From: Fodinibius sp036381435
GTDB lineage: Bacteria; Bacteroidota; Rhodothermia; Balneolales; Balneolaceae
NCBI GenBank assembly: GCA_036381435.1
Contig: DASVCW010000021.1
Coordinates: 42,978-106,977 of the forward strand
DNA: 64,000 nucleotides
Reading direction: 5' to 3'
The stretch's first letter is position 1; every line of letters begins with the position of its first letter. Under the pieces are notes generated by a model that did not search any database, was not told the DNA's origin, and saw only the letters and a program-made list of their open reading frames with translations. This document shows positions 25,833 through 33,865 of this stretch, piece after piece. A program made the position numbers and the translations under genes.

Positions 25833-26642
25833 ATGCAAGATAATATTGGTATTTTTGTTGACGCAGTAAATGTAACAATAAATGGCGGATTTGGATTACG
25901 ATATGATGTACTTCGAAAATTTGCGGCGCGGGATAGTACCAATCCCTCTAGAATGAATGTTTATCTGGCTTATGATGAACGCCGGGCAAATGAAGATCAC
26001 TCTTACAGAAATAAAACAACTCGTTTTAGTGAAGTTCTTCGCGATTTTGAATATAAAGTTATAGAAAGGCCGGTTCAGTATTACCGTGATGAAGAAACGG
26101 GTGAAATTATCACAAAATCTACCGTTGATATGGATATGGCGGTAGATGTGATGATGCAGTCAAAATTTTTGAACAAAATAGTGCTGCTTACAAATAACGG
26201 CAGTTATACAAGTGTAATTCAGGCCATACAGAAAAAAGGTACGCGCGTTGAGCTGATCGGATTTGACAGTGTGCCCGATCATCTGAAAAAAGAAGTAGAT
26301 GTCTATATCTCAGGCTATTTGATTCCCGGCCTGTTGCCCATAGAATCGCCTTATGCATGGGGACAAATCGGCTCTCGTGTACGCGGGGTGTGCTACGACT
26401 TTTCTCACAACGACGGCTATGGCTTTATGCGCTATCTCGTTCGATTAAATGAAAATCTGTGGATTACCGATTCGCGTTTTGATGAATCTCCCTATAAAAC
26501 CGTTTTTGCCCATATTTCGCAATTCGAAGATAATTTTGATCCAAGCTTTCTGCCCAGCCGTAACCTCATTTTTGAATTTGATTTAATAGAAAATGACAAA
26601 GGCCTGGTAGCCGAAGACATTGTGCTAATTTCCGCCCCTTAA
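25833..26642 (+). CDS. NYN-domain protein with C-terminal cold-shock-like domain
   Basis: Residues 1-165 form a NYN (LabA/PIN-like) nuclease domain. IGIFVDAVNV carries the first Asp, VDMDMAVDVMM the second acidic group, and LLTNNGSYTSVIQAIQKKGTRVELIGF the third region, although the usual Asp after LLT is Asn. Residues about 188-269 look like a cold-shock/OB fold: VCYDFSHNDGYGFMRY, then VFAHISQFED, then LIFEFDLIENDKGLVAEDIVLI. This corresponds to the GxVKWF...GYGFI, FxHxS and KGxxAxxV pattern. An RNA-binding ribonuclease is inferred. Confidence 0.85.
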   Translation: MQDNIGIFVDAVNVTINGGFGLRYDVLRKFAARDSTNPSRMNVYLAYDERRANEDHSYRNKTTRFSEVLRDFEYKVIERPVQYYRDEETGEIITKSTVDMDMAVDVMMQSKFLNKIVLLTNNGSYTSVIQAIQKKGTRVELIGFDSVPDHLKKEVDVYISGYLIPGLLPIESPYAWGQIGSRVRGVCYDFSHNDGYGFMRYLVRLNENLWITDSRFDESPYKTVFAHISQFEDNFDPSFLPSRNLIFEFDLIENDKGLVAEDIVLISAP

Positions 26643-26653
26643 CAAGATTAGTC

Positions 26654-26689
26654 CTCGTCGCACATCTGGTTTTGATGTCCGACGACGAG
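26654..26689. repeat. CTCGTCG hairpin
   Basis: CTCGTCGcACATC and GATGTccgaCGACGAG form an imperfect stem around TGGTTTT. It is between convergent genes and lacks a T-run. It may be a processing or termination element or a dispersed repeat. Confidence 0.5.
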
Positions 26690-26725
26690 TGAACCGGGAG
26701 GGAGCTTCTATCAATAGTTTTTTAA

Positions 26726-27154
26726 CTATTCTGTAAATTCAATCACATCTGCGCGTACTGATACTGTTGGCTGAGTATATAAAATAAGATTGAGCGCTTC
26801 CGTATCGTATCGAATATTTATGAGCGCTAAACTTCGTCCTTCGGTTTCTCCGTATTCCTTTCTGAAATTTTCCCACAAGTTTTCAATGGCCTCTCCGTAA
26901 ATCATACCACTCCCCGAGATGCGAGCTAATGCAATTGTTTGTATTTGGCGTGCATCAAAACCGCCACTTACTCCAAGTATATAACCGGCAGACGCTTCTC
27001 CCTTTACATTAACAGCAATTATTTCATAATCTGCTTCCGATAACTGTACTTCGGTTAGAGTAGCTGCATTGAAAGCTCCGGATGAAGCACAGCTATTTAG
27101 AAGTATAGACAGAAATAATAATGCTAATGATGATTTAAAATATTTCATACTCAA
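26726..27154 (-). CDS. small lipoprotein, DUF6567-like
   Basis: A 142-residue lipoprotein with signal MSMKYFKSSLALLFLSILLNSC (Cys22). An alternative ATG two codons in leaves the signal intact. The mature part contains TEVQLSEADYEIIAVNVKGEASAGYILGV and repeated small beta-rich segments. This resembles Bacteroidota lipoproteins of the DUF6567/TRL type. No function is known. It is monocistronic and convergent with the NYN gene. Confidence 0.75.
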   Translation of the reverse strand: MSMKYFKSSLALLFLSILLNSCASSGAFNAATLTEVQLSEADYEIIAVNVKGEASAGYILGVSGGFDARQIQTIALARISGSGMIYGEAIENLWENFRKEYGETEGRSLALINIRYDTEALNLILYTQPTVSVRADVIEFTE

Positions 27155-27290
27155 ATGATTGATTGTTATTAAAGAGCGAATAATAGTTTAAGGAACCAAA
27201 ATAAAAGCAATGATTACAAAAGTAAATTGTGAACCTTAAAAACCTTTAGAGGGTTCCGAGCCCGTCAGATTTTTGGCAATTATTTAAAAC

Positions 27291-27326
27291 AAAAAAGGCT
27301 CCGCTATGGTCTGCGGAGCCTTTTTT
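27291..27326 (-). terminator. rho-independent terminator of mdh
   Basis: AAAAAAGGCTCCGC and GCGGAGCCTTTTTT form a 14-bp stem with an 8-nt loop. On the minus strand it ends in TTTTTTG, 45 bp after the mdh stop. The symmetric A/T tracts mean it could also act on the other strand. Confidence 0.88.
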
Positions 27327-27370
27327 AAAATGCAAGTAGTGAAGAACCTACGTCCTTCTATTTATTGCGA

Positions 27371-28327
27371 TTATTTGTTCATCAGCTTGCGGAACTCCTT
27401 AAGAACGGAGTGTACATGTTCAGCTGACTCATCCAAAAGTTGTTGTTCTTTTTCGTTTAAGTCAACCTCAATGATCTCCTTAATTCCGCCTTCACCCAAT
27501 TTAACGGGCACGCCTAAAAATAATTGTTCCTGGCCATACTCACCGTTCAGATAGGCTGCACAGGGGAAAACACGGTTTTGATCAAGCATAATCGCTTCAA
27601 CCATTTGAGCCGCTGCAGCTCCCGGAGCATACCAGGCAGAAGTTCCCATCAAGTTAACCAGTTCACCGCCTCCACCTTTTGTGCGTTCAACAATTTCTTG
27701 CAGTTTATTATCATCTATAAACTGGGTAATCGGCATGCCGCAAACAGTAGTGAAGCGAGGCAATGGAACCATGGTATCTCCGTGCCCGCCGAGCAGAAGT
27801 GCCTGAATATCTTTAGGTGAAATGTTCAACTCTTCAGCTAGAAAAGAGCGATAGCGGGCAGTATCCAGAATTCCGGCCATTCCCATAACGCGACTGGAAT
27901 CGAATCCACTGGTTTCGTAGGCAACCTGTGCCATCACATCAAGTGGATTAGAAACAATGATTAAAATAGTATCAGGTGAATGTTTTACCAGTTCTTTTGT
28001 AACCGATTCTACAATGTTAGCATTGATTTCTAGCAGGTCATCGCGGCTCATGCCGGGGCGGCGCGGTACACCGGCGGTAATCACGCAAACATCAGAGTCT
28101 TTGGTGTCTGCATAATCAACGGTACCGGTAAGTTTGGTGTCGAACTGATGAATAGGTGAGGATTCCCATTGGTCTAAAGCGCGCCCTTTTGAAGGATAGA
28201 TCTTTTTGCCGTCTCGTTCCTGAACGATATCAACCATCACAACTTCTTTGGCAAAATCGCGCTGTGCGACTGACATAGCTACGGTAGAGCCAACATTTCC
28301 ACCGGCCCCGACTACTGTTACTTTCAT
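27371..28327 (-). CDS. mdh: malate dehydrogenase
   Basis: It interconverts malate and oxaloacetate in the TCA cycle. The Rossmann motif VVGAGGNVGS (residue 5) opens the protein. ITAGVPRRPGMSRDDL carries the substrate Arg pair, and VSNPLDVM, GMAGILDTARYRSFLAEEL and the catalytic GGHGDTMVPL follow. At 318 residues, with the LDH-like sequence style, it belongs to the LDH-like MDH group common in Bacteroidota-related phyla. The Arg in RRPGM and the lack of the lactate-type Gln support malate. It is monocistronic. Confidence 0.95.
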   Translation of the reverse strand: MKVTVVGAGGNVGSTVAMSVAQRDFAKEVVMVDIVQERDGKKIYPSKGRALDQWESSPIHQFDTKLTGTVDYADTKDSDVCVITAGVPRRPGMSRDDLLEINANIVESVTKELVKHSPDTILIIVSNPLDVMAQVAYETSGFDSSRVMGMAGILDTARYRSFLAEELNISPKDIQALLLGGHGDTMVPLPRFTTVCGMPITQFIDDNKLQEIVERTKGGGGELVNLMGTSAWYAPGAAAAQMVEAIMLDQNRVFPCAAYLNGEYGQEQLFLGVPVKLGEGGIKEIIEVDLNEKEQQLLDESAEHVHSVLKEFRKLMNK

Positions 28328-28393
28328 AATTTTCGAATAATTTTATGTTAGAAATTGATCTCTTTAAGATACTGCGAATATTTTTGAATATCA

Positions 28394-28966
28394 GGATGGA
28401 AGTTGGATATTAGAGGATGGAAGTTAGAAGCTGGGGGCTGGATGGTAGAGGCTGGAGTTTAGATTAGACTTTGGAAGTTTGAAAGAAGTTGCGTATTTAT
28501 ATTTTTATATAACTAAAATTAACAGAAGGGAGAAGAGATGATAAAATCGTATAAAGACCTTGAGGTATATAATTTATCGTATGAGTTGGCCATGGAAATT
28601 TTTTGGATGAGCAAAAAGTTTCCCAAGCAAGAGCTTTATTCACTTACATCACAAGTTGTCAGGTCTTCAAGATCTATTAGTTCAAATATTACGAAGGGTG
28701 GGCTAAAAGGGAATATGAAAATTACTTTAAGCAACATTTGATTCATGCGTTGGGGTCAAATGCAGAAACAGAGAATTGGATTCAGTTTGCCAAAGATTGC
28801 GAGTATTTAACAGAAAAGGAGTATCATCAATTAACAGAAAAGATAAATATTACCGGCAAAGTGACAAAACTCTATCAAAATTGGAAAACCTTTGATTAAG
28901 AGAAAAAATCATCAAGCACCCAATTTCCCAGCCTCTAACTTCCAACTTCTAACTTCTAACCTCCAG
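28394..28966 (+). mobile_element. inverted-repeat-bounded four-helix-bundle (S23-type) unit
   Basis: The left border (28394-28490) repeats blocks such as GGAAGTTAGAAGCTGGGGGC. The right border (28927-28966) in reverse complement reads GGAGGTTAGAAGTTAGAAG and GTTAGAGGCTGGGAAATTG. The two borders therefore form an imperfect inverted repeat around one gene. The right border runs into the end of nadK and supplies its last codons and TAG stop. The unit is an inference from the symmetric borders; no target duplication is seen. Confidence 0.55.
28538..28899 (+). pseudogene. four-helix bundle protein (S23/IVS family), frameshifted
   Basis: The first 56 codons read MIKSYKDLEVYNLSYELAMEIF...SRSISSNITKG, the N-terminus of the S23/four-helix-bundle family. 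The protein then shifts frame at about 28695 and would continue as EGWAKREYENYFKQHLIHALGSN...KDCEYL to TAA at 28897. Restoring the frame needs one added base where the family has the SNIAEG motif. Intact members are often carried in 23S rRNA intervening sequences or as dispersed genes. The product here is inactive unless the shift is a sequencing error. Confidence 0.82.
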
Positions 28967-29831
28967 TCCGACGCGAATCCATTCCCCACATCAACTTGTG
29001 TCGTAAGGTGTCGAAATAACTTTGGCCGGGCAGCTCGATTAAATCAATGGTAAAATTGGAACGCTTGATTTCTACTTCGAAAGGGTACGATTGAATGCTG
29101 TTGGCACGTCCGTCAAATGAAAACAATACTTCATGCTCTTGTTTTTTTACAGTGATTTTGAGTGATTTATTCGACGGCAAAACAAGAGGACGTGTGGTTA
29201 AAGTATGCGGGTTGATCGGTGTCAAAACCATGACATCGGTATTGGGCATTACGATAGGGCCGTCTGACGATAAATTATAAGCAGTTGAGCCGGTGGGTGA
29301 AGCTACGATCAATCCATCCGCCCAGTAGTTGTTGATGAACATATCATTATACTCAGCACTAACATTCACCATCGAAGTTGAATCTTTTTTAGCAAACAAA
29401 AACTCATTCAGTGCATGGTAGATGTTTTTTTGATTGTCTTCGGCTTCGAGCAAATAGCGCTTGTCGATTCTATAATTCCCGTCCAGCAAATAATCCAGCG
29501 CCTGCCCCAGATTCTCTTTTTGGGTATAAGCCATAAAGCCCAGACGTCCGCTGTTGATGCCCAGGATAGGCTTTTGAATGTTTTTCATCAGCCTTGCCGT
29601 GTAAAGCATGGTACCGTCTCCACCCAGGGCGATAATGATATCCGCCTGATCAATAGCTTCTCTTTCACACTCTGTAACTTCCGCTGATGAATGCTCCTCA
29701 CCACGGTAAAGCTCTTGAAGTTCAGAATAAAAAAATACGTTCACATCATGACCGTCAGCCCATTCAAGTACTTCGATAAAAGGCTTTTTAACCGAATATT
29801 TTTTCGGATTTGCTACAACGGCAAGCTTCAT
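28956..29831 (-). CDS. nadK: NAD kinase
   Basis: It phosphorylates NAD to NADP. IALGGDGTML (about 68) is the GGDG catalytic motif. INSGRLGFM, ALNEFLFAKKDS and the GSTAYNLSSDGPIV motif follow, then PHTLTTRPLVLP. The 291-residue length is standard. The last residues (RRTGG) and the stop codon are encoded by the border of the neighbouring four-helix-bundle unit, so the natural C-terminus may have been replaced by a few codons. Confidence 0.96.
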   Translation of the reverse strand: MKLAVVANPKKYSVKKPFIEVLEWADGHDVNVFFYSELQELYRGEEHSSAEVTECEREAIDQADIIIALGGDGTMLYTARLMKNIQKPILGINSGRLGFMAYTQKENLGQALDYLLDGNYRIDKRYLLEAEDNQKNIYHALNEFLFAKKDSTSMVNVSAEYNDMFINNYWADGLIVASPTGSTAYNLSSDGPIVMPNTDVMVLTPINPHTLTTRPLVLPSNKSLKITVKKQEHEVLFSFDGRANSIQSYPFEVEIKRSNFTIDLIELPGQSYFDTLRHKLMWGMDSRRTGG

Positions 29832-29879
29832 AATTAATTTAACGTGAGTTCAAGATAAAAATGCTCTGATAAGATCAGC

Positions 29880-30290
29880 AGGCAAAAGTGAATCTTTAAT
29901 ATTACATCCCTACGGGATTTGTGCTGGTTCGTTGCTTTTGGTCGCTATCAATATTTCGTCCCTATGGGACAATTAAGCATAAAATAAGCTTATAAATCAA
30001 TAGTGTCCTAAACGTTTTAAAAATTAGCAAAAAGGGTTACTTATAACCTTTAAAAATGTTTTTTCCGTTTGCTTAAAGTAATCCCCTGCACCGGCCTTAG
30101 AAAAGAATGCCTTTCGCTTAAGTTGAAGTGGTGCGGGAGGTTGGTTAAAAGAAAACCTGTCTGAAGTCCCGATGCTTTTATCGGGACGAGTTTTTTTCTT
30201 TTACCGGACGCATCGCTGAAAACTAAAGGCGTTCTTTTCGTCAGCCGCAACTTTTTTGATTACTTTTTTGGTCGCTCAAAAAAGTAATAA
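29880..30290. repeat. repeat-rich intergenic region, no gene
   Basis: This fills the 547-bp gap between nadK and the binding-protein gene. It holds two TCCCTACGGGA/TCCCTATGGGA blocks (near 29908 and 29957), a GTCCCGATGC...ATCGGGAC hairpin near 30166, and an inverted repeat TTACTTTTTT/AAAAAAGTAA (30260-30269 and 30278-30287). A 66-codon minus-strand frame across it has no homology-like features. No gene is supported. Confidence 0.6.
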
Positions 30291-30378
30291 GAATGAAAGC
30301 AGTGACTATAACCCATTAATTATCCACCTTGCTTTAAGACAAATTGGAACTGAAGTAGAGTCTAACAGGTCCAACCTG

Positions 30379-31869
30379 TTAATTTAAATTTGAAGTTTCC
30401 GCCAGCGATACTCCTCTCAAATCAATCCACCAGGGATATTGGTTGAATGAAAGCCCTTCAACTACCGGTCTTTGAAGGGCTGTATGGCCTATTTCAAATG
30501 CAAACAGTTTCTCATAATCGCCCCATTGTCCTGGAATAAGTGGAAAATCGCGGGTAACCATCAAACCGGTGTTTTCAACCGGGGTATGAATCTTTAACAT
30601 TTGAAGAGAATAGCCATATGGATCTAACGCTTTTGATAAATTGCCCAGGAATGTTTTTACAAAAGGATCAGCCGAAAAAGTGGAATAAACTTCTTTCGTG
30701 CTGTCTTCAGAAGTTATGGAGGGAGAATTTTTTATTATGAATTGAGATTCTACCAAATCCTCCGGCAGTTTTCCCAAAAATGAGCTCGAATCGGTTGGAA
30801 TAAGTCCCGCAATTTTTCGGGCAGTTGATACCGCTAAATTTGAACGCGGGTTATAACGCAGTACATATTCCGTCGCTCCTCCGGCTTTTCGCAATAAGTA
30901 TTGCTCATCATATGAAGGTAAAAGCTGTCCGCTATCACTCAAAGTTTCGCTCATAAGCTGCGGGCCGAGCTGGGGAAGGATGTGAATTTCATTCGTACTC
31001 ATTGATTTAAACAACTGTATTTCCGAATCAGTGATAATCATATCAACCCGGTTGAGTTCAATTTCATTGGCTGAATGATAGTTATCAAACTTTGAAAAAA
31101 CATAAGTTGAATCGCTTGTTAACTGGGCAAAAGTAAAAGGCCCTGTCCCCACCGGGGTGAATGAGCTTCCGGAATTGCCAACGGCTTCTTCGGGGTAAAT
31201 GACGGCTAAAGGAGTGGCTAACTTTTCCAGGAAATCAGGATCAGGCTGTTCAAGTTCGAAAACCACGGTGGCTTCATCGGGAGTCTGAATACCTGCAACA
31301 CCTTCTAATTGGCGGAATTGCGGATTATAAACAAACCGCTGCTCCTGAAAGTAAGAATCAAAGCCACCGATATTCATAAAAAGATGGGCGGCACGCGGGG
31401 GAACGCCTGCTTTGGCCATCCGTTCGAAAACAAATTTTACATCTTCAGAAGTCAGCCTTCGCCCGGTTCCGGTGCTAAAGATATCGCTATTTTGATAAAA
31501 AATGCCGGGACGAAGATGGAACTCGTAGCGTAATGAATCATCACTCACCGTCCAGCTTTGGGCGATGCCGGGAACGATCTCCCCGTTTTCATTAAACTTG
31601 ACCAATCCTTCATAAATCAACTGAACCGCTCGCATTTCAGTGGCATTATTGGCAAAAAGCGGGTCGAGTGAACCTATGGTATTAAATTCACCCATTACCA
31701 GCTTTTGAAATTTGTCACTTGGTTCCGGTCCTATTTCGTCTGTGGTGTCTTGCGATACCGCCGATGTTGGTTCTTCAACAACAATAACTGTTTCCGGTTG
31801 CTTGCAGGCGACCATAGAGATAGCAATTGCTAAGAATACGGCAAGCCGCCTTGTTAATAATGCCTTCAT
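30379..31869 (-). CDS. ABC-type oligopeptide-binding lipoprotein (SBP family 5)
   Basis: The 496-residue protein has lipobox SMVAC (Cys22) after a 21-residue signal. A DppA/OppA-type mature region follows. GEFNTIGSLDPLFANNATEMRAVQLIYEGLVKFNENGEIVPGIAQSWTVSDD (about 60-110) is the family signature start, then YEFHLRPGIFYQ and DVKFVFERM. It would deliver peptides or similar ligands to a permease, but no permease genes are in the window. It lies 21 bp downstream of ddl, so the two are probably co-transcribed. A link to cell-wall peptide recycling is conceivable. Confidence 0.9.
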   Translation of the reverse strand: MKALLTRRLAVFLAIAISMVACKQPETVIVVEEPTSAVSQDTTDEIGPEPSDKFQKLVMGEFNTIGSLDPLFANNATEMRAVQLIYEGLVKFNENGEIVPGIAQSWTVSDDSLRYEFHLRPGIFYQNSDIFSTGTGRRLTSEDVKFVFERMAKAGVPPRAAHLFMNIGGFDSYFQEQRFVYNPQFRQLEGVAGIQTPDEATVVFELEQPDPDFLEKLATPLAVIYPEEAVGNSGSSFTPVGTGPFTFAQLTSDSTYVFSKFDNYHSANEIELNRVDMIITDSEIQLFKSMSTNEIHILPQLGPQLMSETLSDSGQLLPSYDEQYLLRKAGGATEYVLRYNPRSNLAVSTARKIAGLIPTDSSSFLGKLPEDLVESQFIIKNSPSITSEDSTKEVYSTFSADPFVKTFLGNLSKALDPYGYSLQMLKIHTPVENTGLMVTRDFPLIPGQWGDYEKLFAFEIGHTALQRPVVEGLSFNQYPWWIDLRGVSLAETSNLN

Positions 31870-31890
31870 TTTTCTATAAATTTTGTACTT

Positions 31891-33084
31891 TTATTTTTGT
31901 GCCCCTTTTAATCCTTTCAAACCCTTTACCGCCTTTTCACTTAACAGGTTGGTTTCATAAGAACGAATGCGGCCCATTTTATTTTGATGCTGTTTTTCAG
32001 CGATCTCAATTAACTTTAGCATTAATTCACGCATATTCATTCCGCTCTTTTCCCACAAATAAAATGAAAATGATCCCGGGATGGTGTTAATTTCGTTGAA
32101 ATAGTATTCACTGGTGTTTTCGTTAACTAAAAAATCGAGCCGTGCTAATCCGGCAGCGCGAAAAGTCTTAAATATCTGTTTCGACAATGACCGGATATTT
32201 TGAGTCAATTCATCCGAAATATCGGCGGGAATGATGCGGTCGGCTGAAGCCATGCCTTTCTGTCCGCCGCCGTCGGACTGATATTTATCTTCAAACGAAA
32301 GTGTTTCTGCTTTACCCAGGGGACGTTCACATACGCTCACCTGCATTTCTTCGGGCGTACCAAGCACCGAACAATTAATTTCCATGAGTGGGGTGATAGC
32401 TTTTTCAACCAGTAAATTATTATCATAACGAAAAGCGTGCTCTATGGCATCTGTTAACTCCGCTTCATCTTTAGCCATAGCAACACCGATACTGCTTCCC
32501 AGCGTTACCGGTTTGATGATGACCGGGAAGCCTAACTGCTCCGCTTGCTCCAAAATTAGTTGCTGATCGCGTTCCCAGTCACTTTCATAAAAGTTAATAT
32601 CATCAACCACGGGGAGGTCGTGAGCGCGGCAAAGCTCTTTGGCCTTCACTTTATCCATGCCAAGGGCTGAAGCAAAAACACCGCTCCCGGTATAGGGAAT
32701 ATTATAGGTTTCACAGGTTCCCTGAAAAGAACCATTTTCGCCTTCTGAACCATGAAAAGCAGGAATAACAGCGTGAACAGGATAGCTTTCGGCTGAACTG
32801 AAAAATCCTTTTTTCTGTGTTTCAAGCAGCACGGGTTCACCCAAATCATTGTGGGAAAAAGTACAGCGAACGGCCTGTTGCTGAATCGATTCCAGGTTCC
32901 CATAATTTTCTAAATCAAGCAGAGGCTTTCCGGTCAGCCACCGCCCGGATTTTGTGATATAAAGAGGGATAACTTGAAACTCGGAATCTTCAAGCGAAGC
33001 GATAACCTGCATGGCCGACAAAACCGAAACTTCATGCTCAGGGGATACGCCACCAAAGGCTACAGCAATATTTTTTGTAATCAT
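31891..33084 (-). CDS. ddl: D-alanine--D-alanine ligase
   Basis: It forms D-Ala-D-Ala for peptidoglycan precursors. The N-terminal VAFGGVSPEHEVSVLSA motif, the ATP-grasp loop FPVIIKPVTLGSSIGVAMA, and the C-terminal GLARLDFLVNENTSEYYFNEINTIPGSFSFYLWEKSGM segment are diagnostic. At 397 residues it is slightly longer than E. coli DdlB because of the VanA-type omega-loop region, with an additional 20-residue C-terminal tail. It is the first gene of a pair with the binding protein. Confidence 0.96.
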   Translation of the reverse strand: MITKNIAVAFGGVSPEHEVSVLSAMQVIASLEDSEFQVIPLYITKSGRWLTGKPLLDLENYGNLESIQQQAVRCTFSHNDLGEPVLLETQKKGFFSSAESYPVHAVIPAFHGSEGENGSFQGTCETYNIPYTGSGVFASALGMDKVKAKELCRAHDLPVVDDINFYESDWERDQQLILEQAEQLGFPVIIKPVTLGSSIGVAMAKDEAELTDAIEHAFRYDNNLLVEKAITPLMEINCSVLGTPEEMQVSVCERPLGKAETLSFEDKYQSDGGGQKGMASADRIIPADISDELTQNIRSLSKQIFKTFRAAGLARLDFLVNENTSEYYFNEINTIPGSFSFYLWEKSGMNMRELMLKLIEIAEKQHQNKMGRIRSYETNLLSEKAVKGLKGLKGAQK

Positions 33085-33351
33085 AGGATTTTCAAAAAGT
33101 TTAGTAAAGCTTTTAGATCAGTTTCCTTAAAAGAAGATTTTTTCTAAAAGACAACGATTAAGGTAAAAAATATTAAGCTTTACTAAACTTTAAAGATAAA
33201 AGGTTGATATTTACGTCCAATGATAAGAAAAGATCGTCTCAGATGTGATATTGAAACAAAACAATCAAATGAGAGTTGTTAAAAGGTTTTAGCATAAAAT
33301 GTGTAGGAATACGTTATAGAACTAATTACATTTTCTCAAAGTGATACATTT

Positions 33352-33861
33352 ATGGCAAAGGTTTACAGCACAACAAGGCATATCCGTAAAAACATCATGA
33401 AATTAATTTTTCAGGTAAGAGAATGTGCCAGGATACTTAACAGGCGAAAGTTTAATCAAGCAATCAGCCAGCCCCTCTTCAGGGATGGAAAGATTAAAGT
33501 TTTGCTTGCGGATGATCATGAAGTAATGCGTAAAGGGCTTCGAAAGGTCATTGAAGAAGAGGAGGACTTCGTGGTTGTGGGAGAGGCTTGTAACGGTAAG
33601 GAAGCCGTTGAATTAGCGCGCGAAACTACTCCCGACATCATTGTAATGGATGTTAGAATGCCTGTTATGAATGGCATTCAGGCAACCCGTAAAATTAGTG
33701 CAGAAATGCCCTCTGTCCCTATAATCGGTTTATCGTTGTGGGGCTTTACCATGGTAGGCCGGAGGATGAAGAGGGCCGGGGCATCGGTTTACTTGAGAAA
33801 AGACAAGGCCTTTGAAACTTTATGCGCCGCCATTCGAAAAGAAGTAGGGGCGAGGGACTGA
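33352..33861 (+). CDS. stand-alone response-regulator receiver, NarL-like
   Basis: Residues about 48-165 form a receiver domain. LLADDHEVMRKGLRKVIE carries the acidic pair, IIVMDVRMPVMNG the phosphorylated Asp, GLSLWG the switch Ser, and LRKDKAFE the Lys. The arrangement resembles the NarL family, but the C-terminal HTH output domain is absent and the protein stops after the receiver. The N-terminal 46 residues are basic and look non-coding, so a later start is likely (the next candidate ATG is 33397). It faces recQ tail to tail. Confidence 0.8.
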   Translation: MAKVYSTTRHIRKNIMKLIFQVRECARILNRRKFNQAISQPLFRDGKIKVLLADDHEVMRKGLRKVIEEEEDFVVVGEACNGKEAVELARETTPDIIVMDVRMPVMNGIQATRKISAEMPSVPIIGLSLWGFTMVGRRMKRAGASVYLRKDKAFETLCAAIRKEVGARD

Positions 33862-33865
33862 ACCC

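Noticed and set aside
30050..30250. 66-codon minus-strand frame in the gap after nadK
   Set aside because: It spans several dispersed repeats and a hairpin and shows no homology-like pattern.
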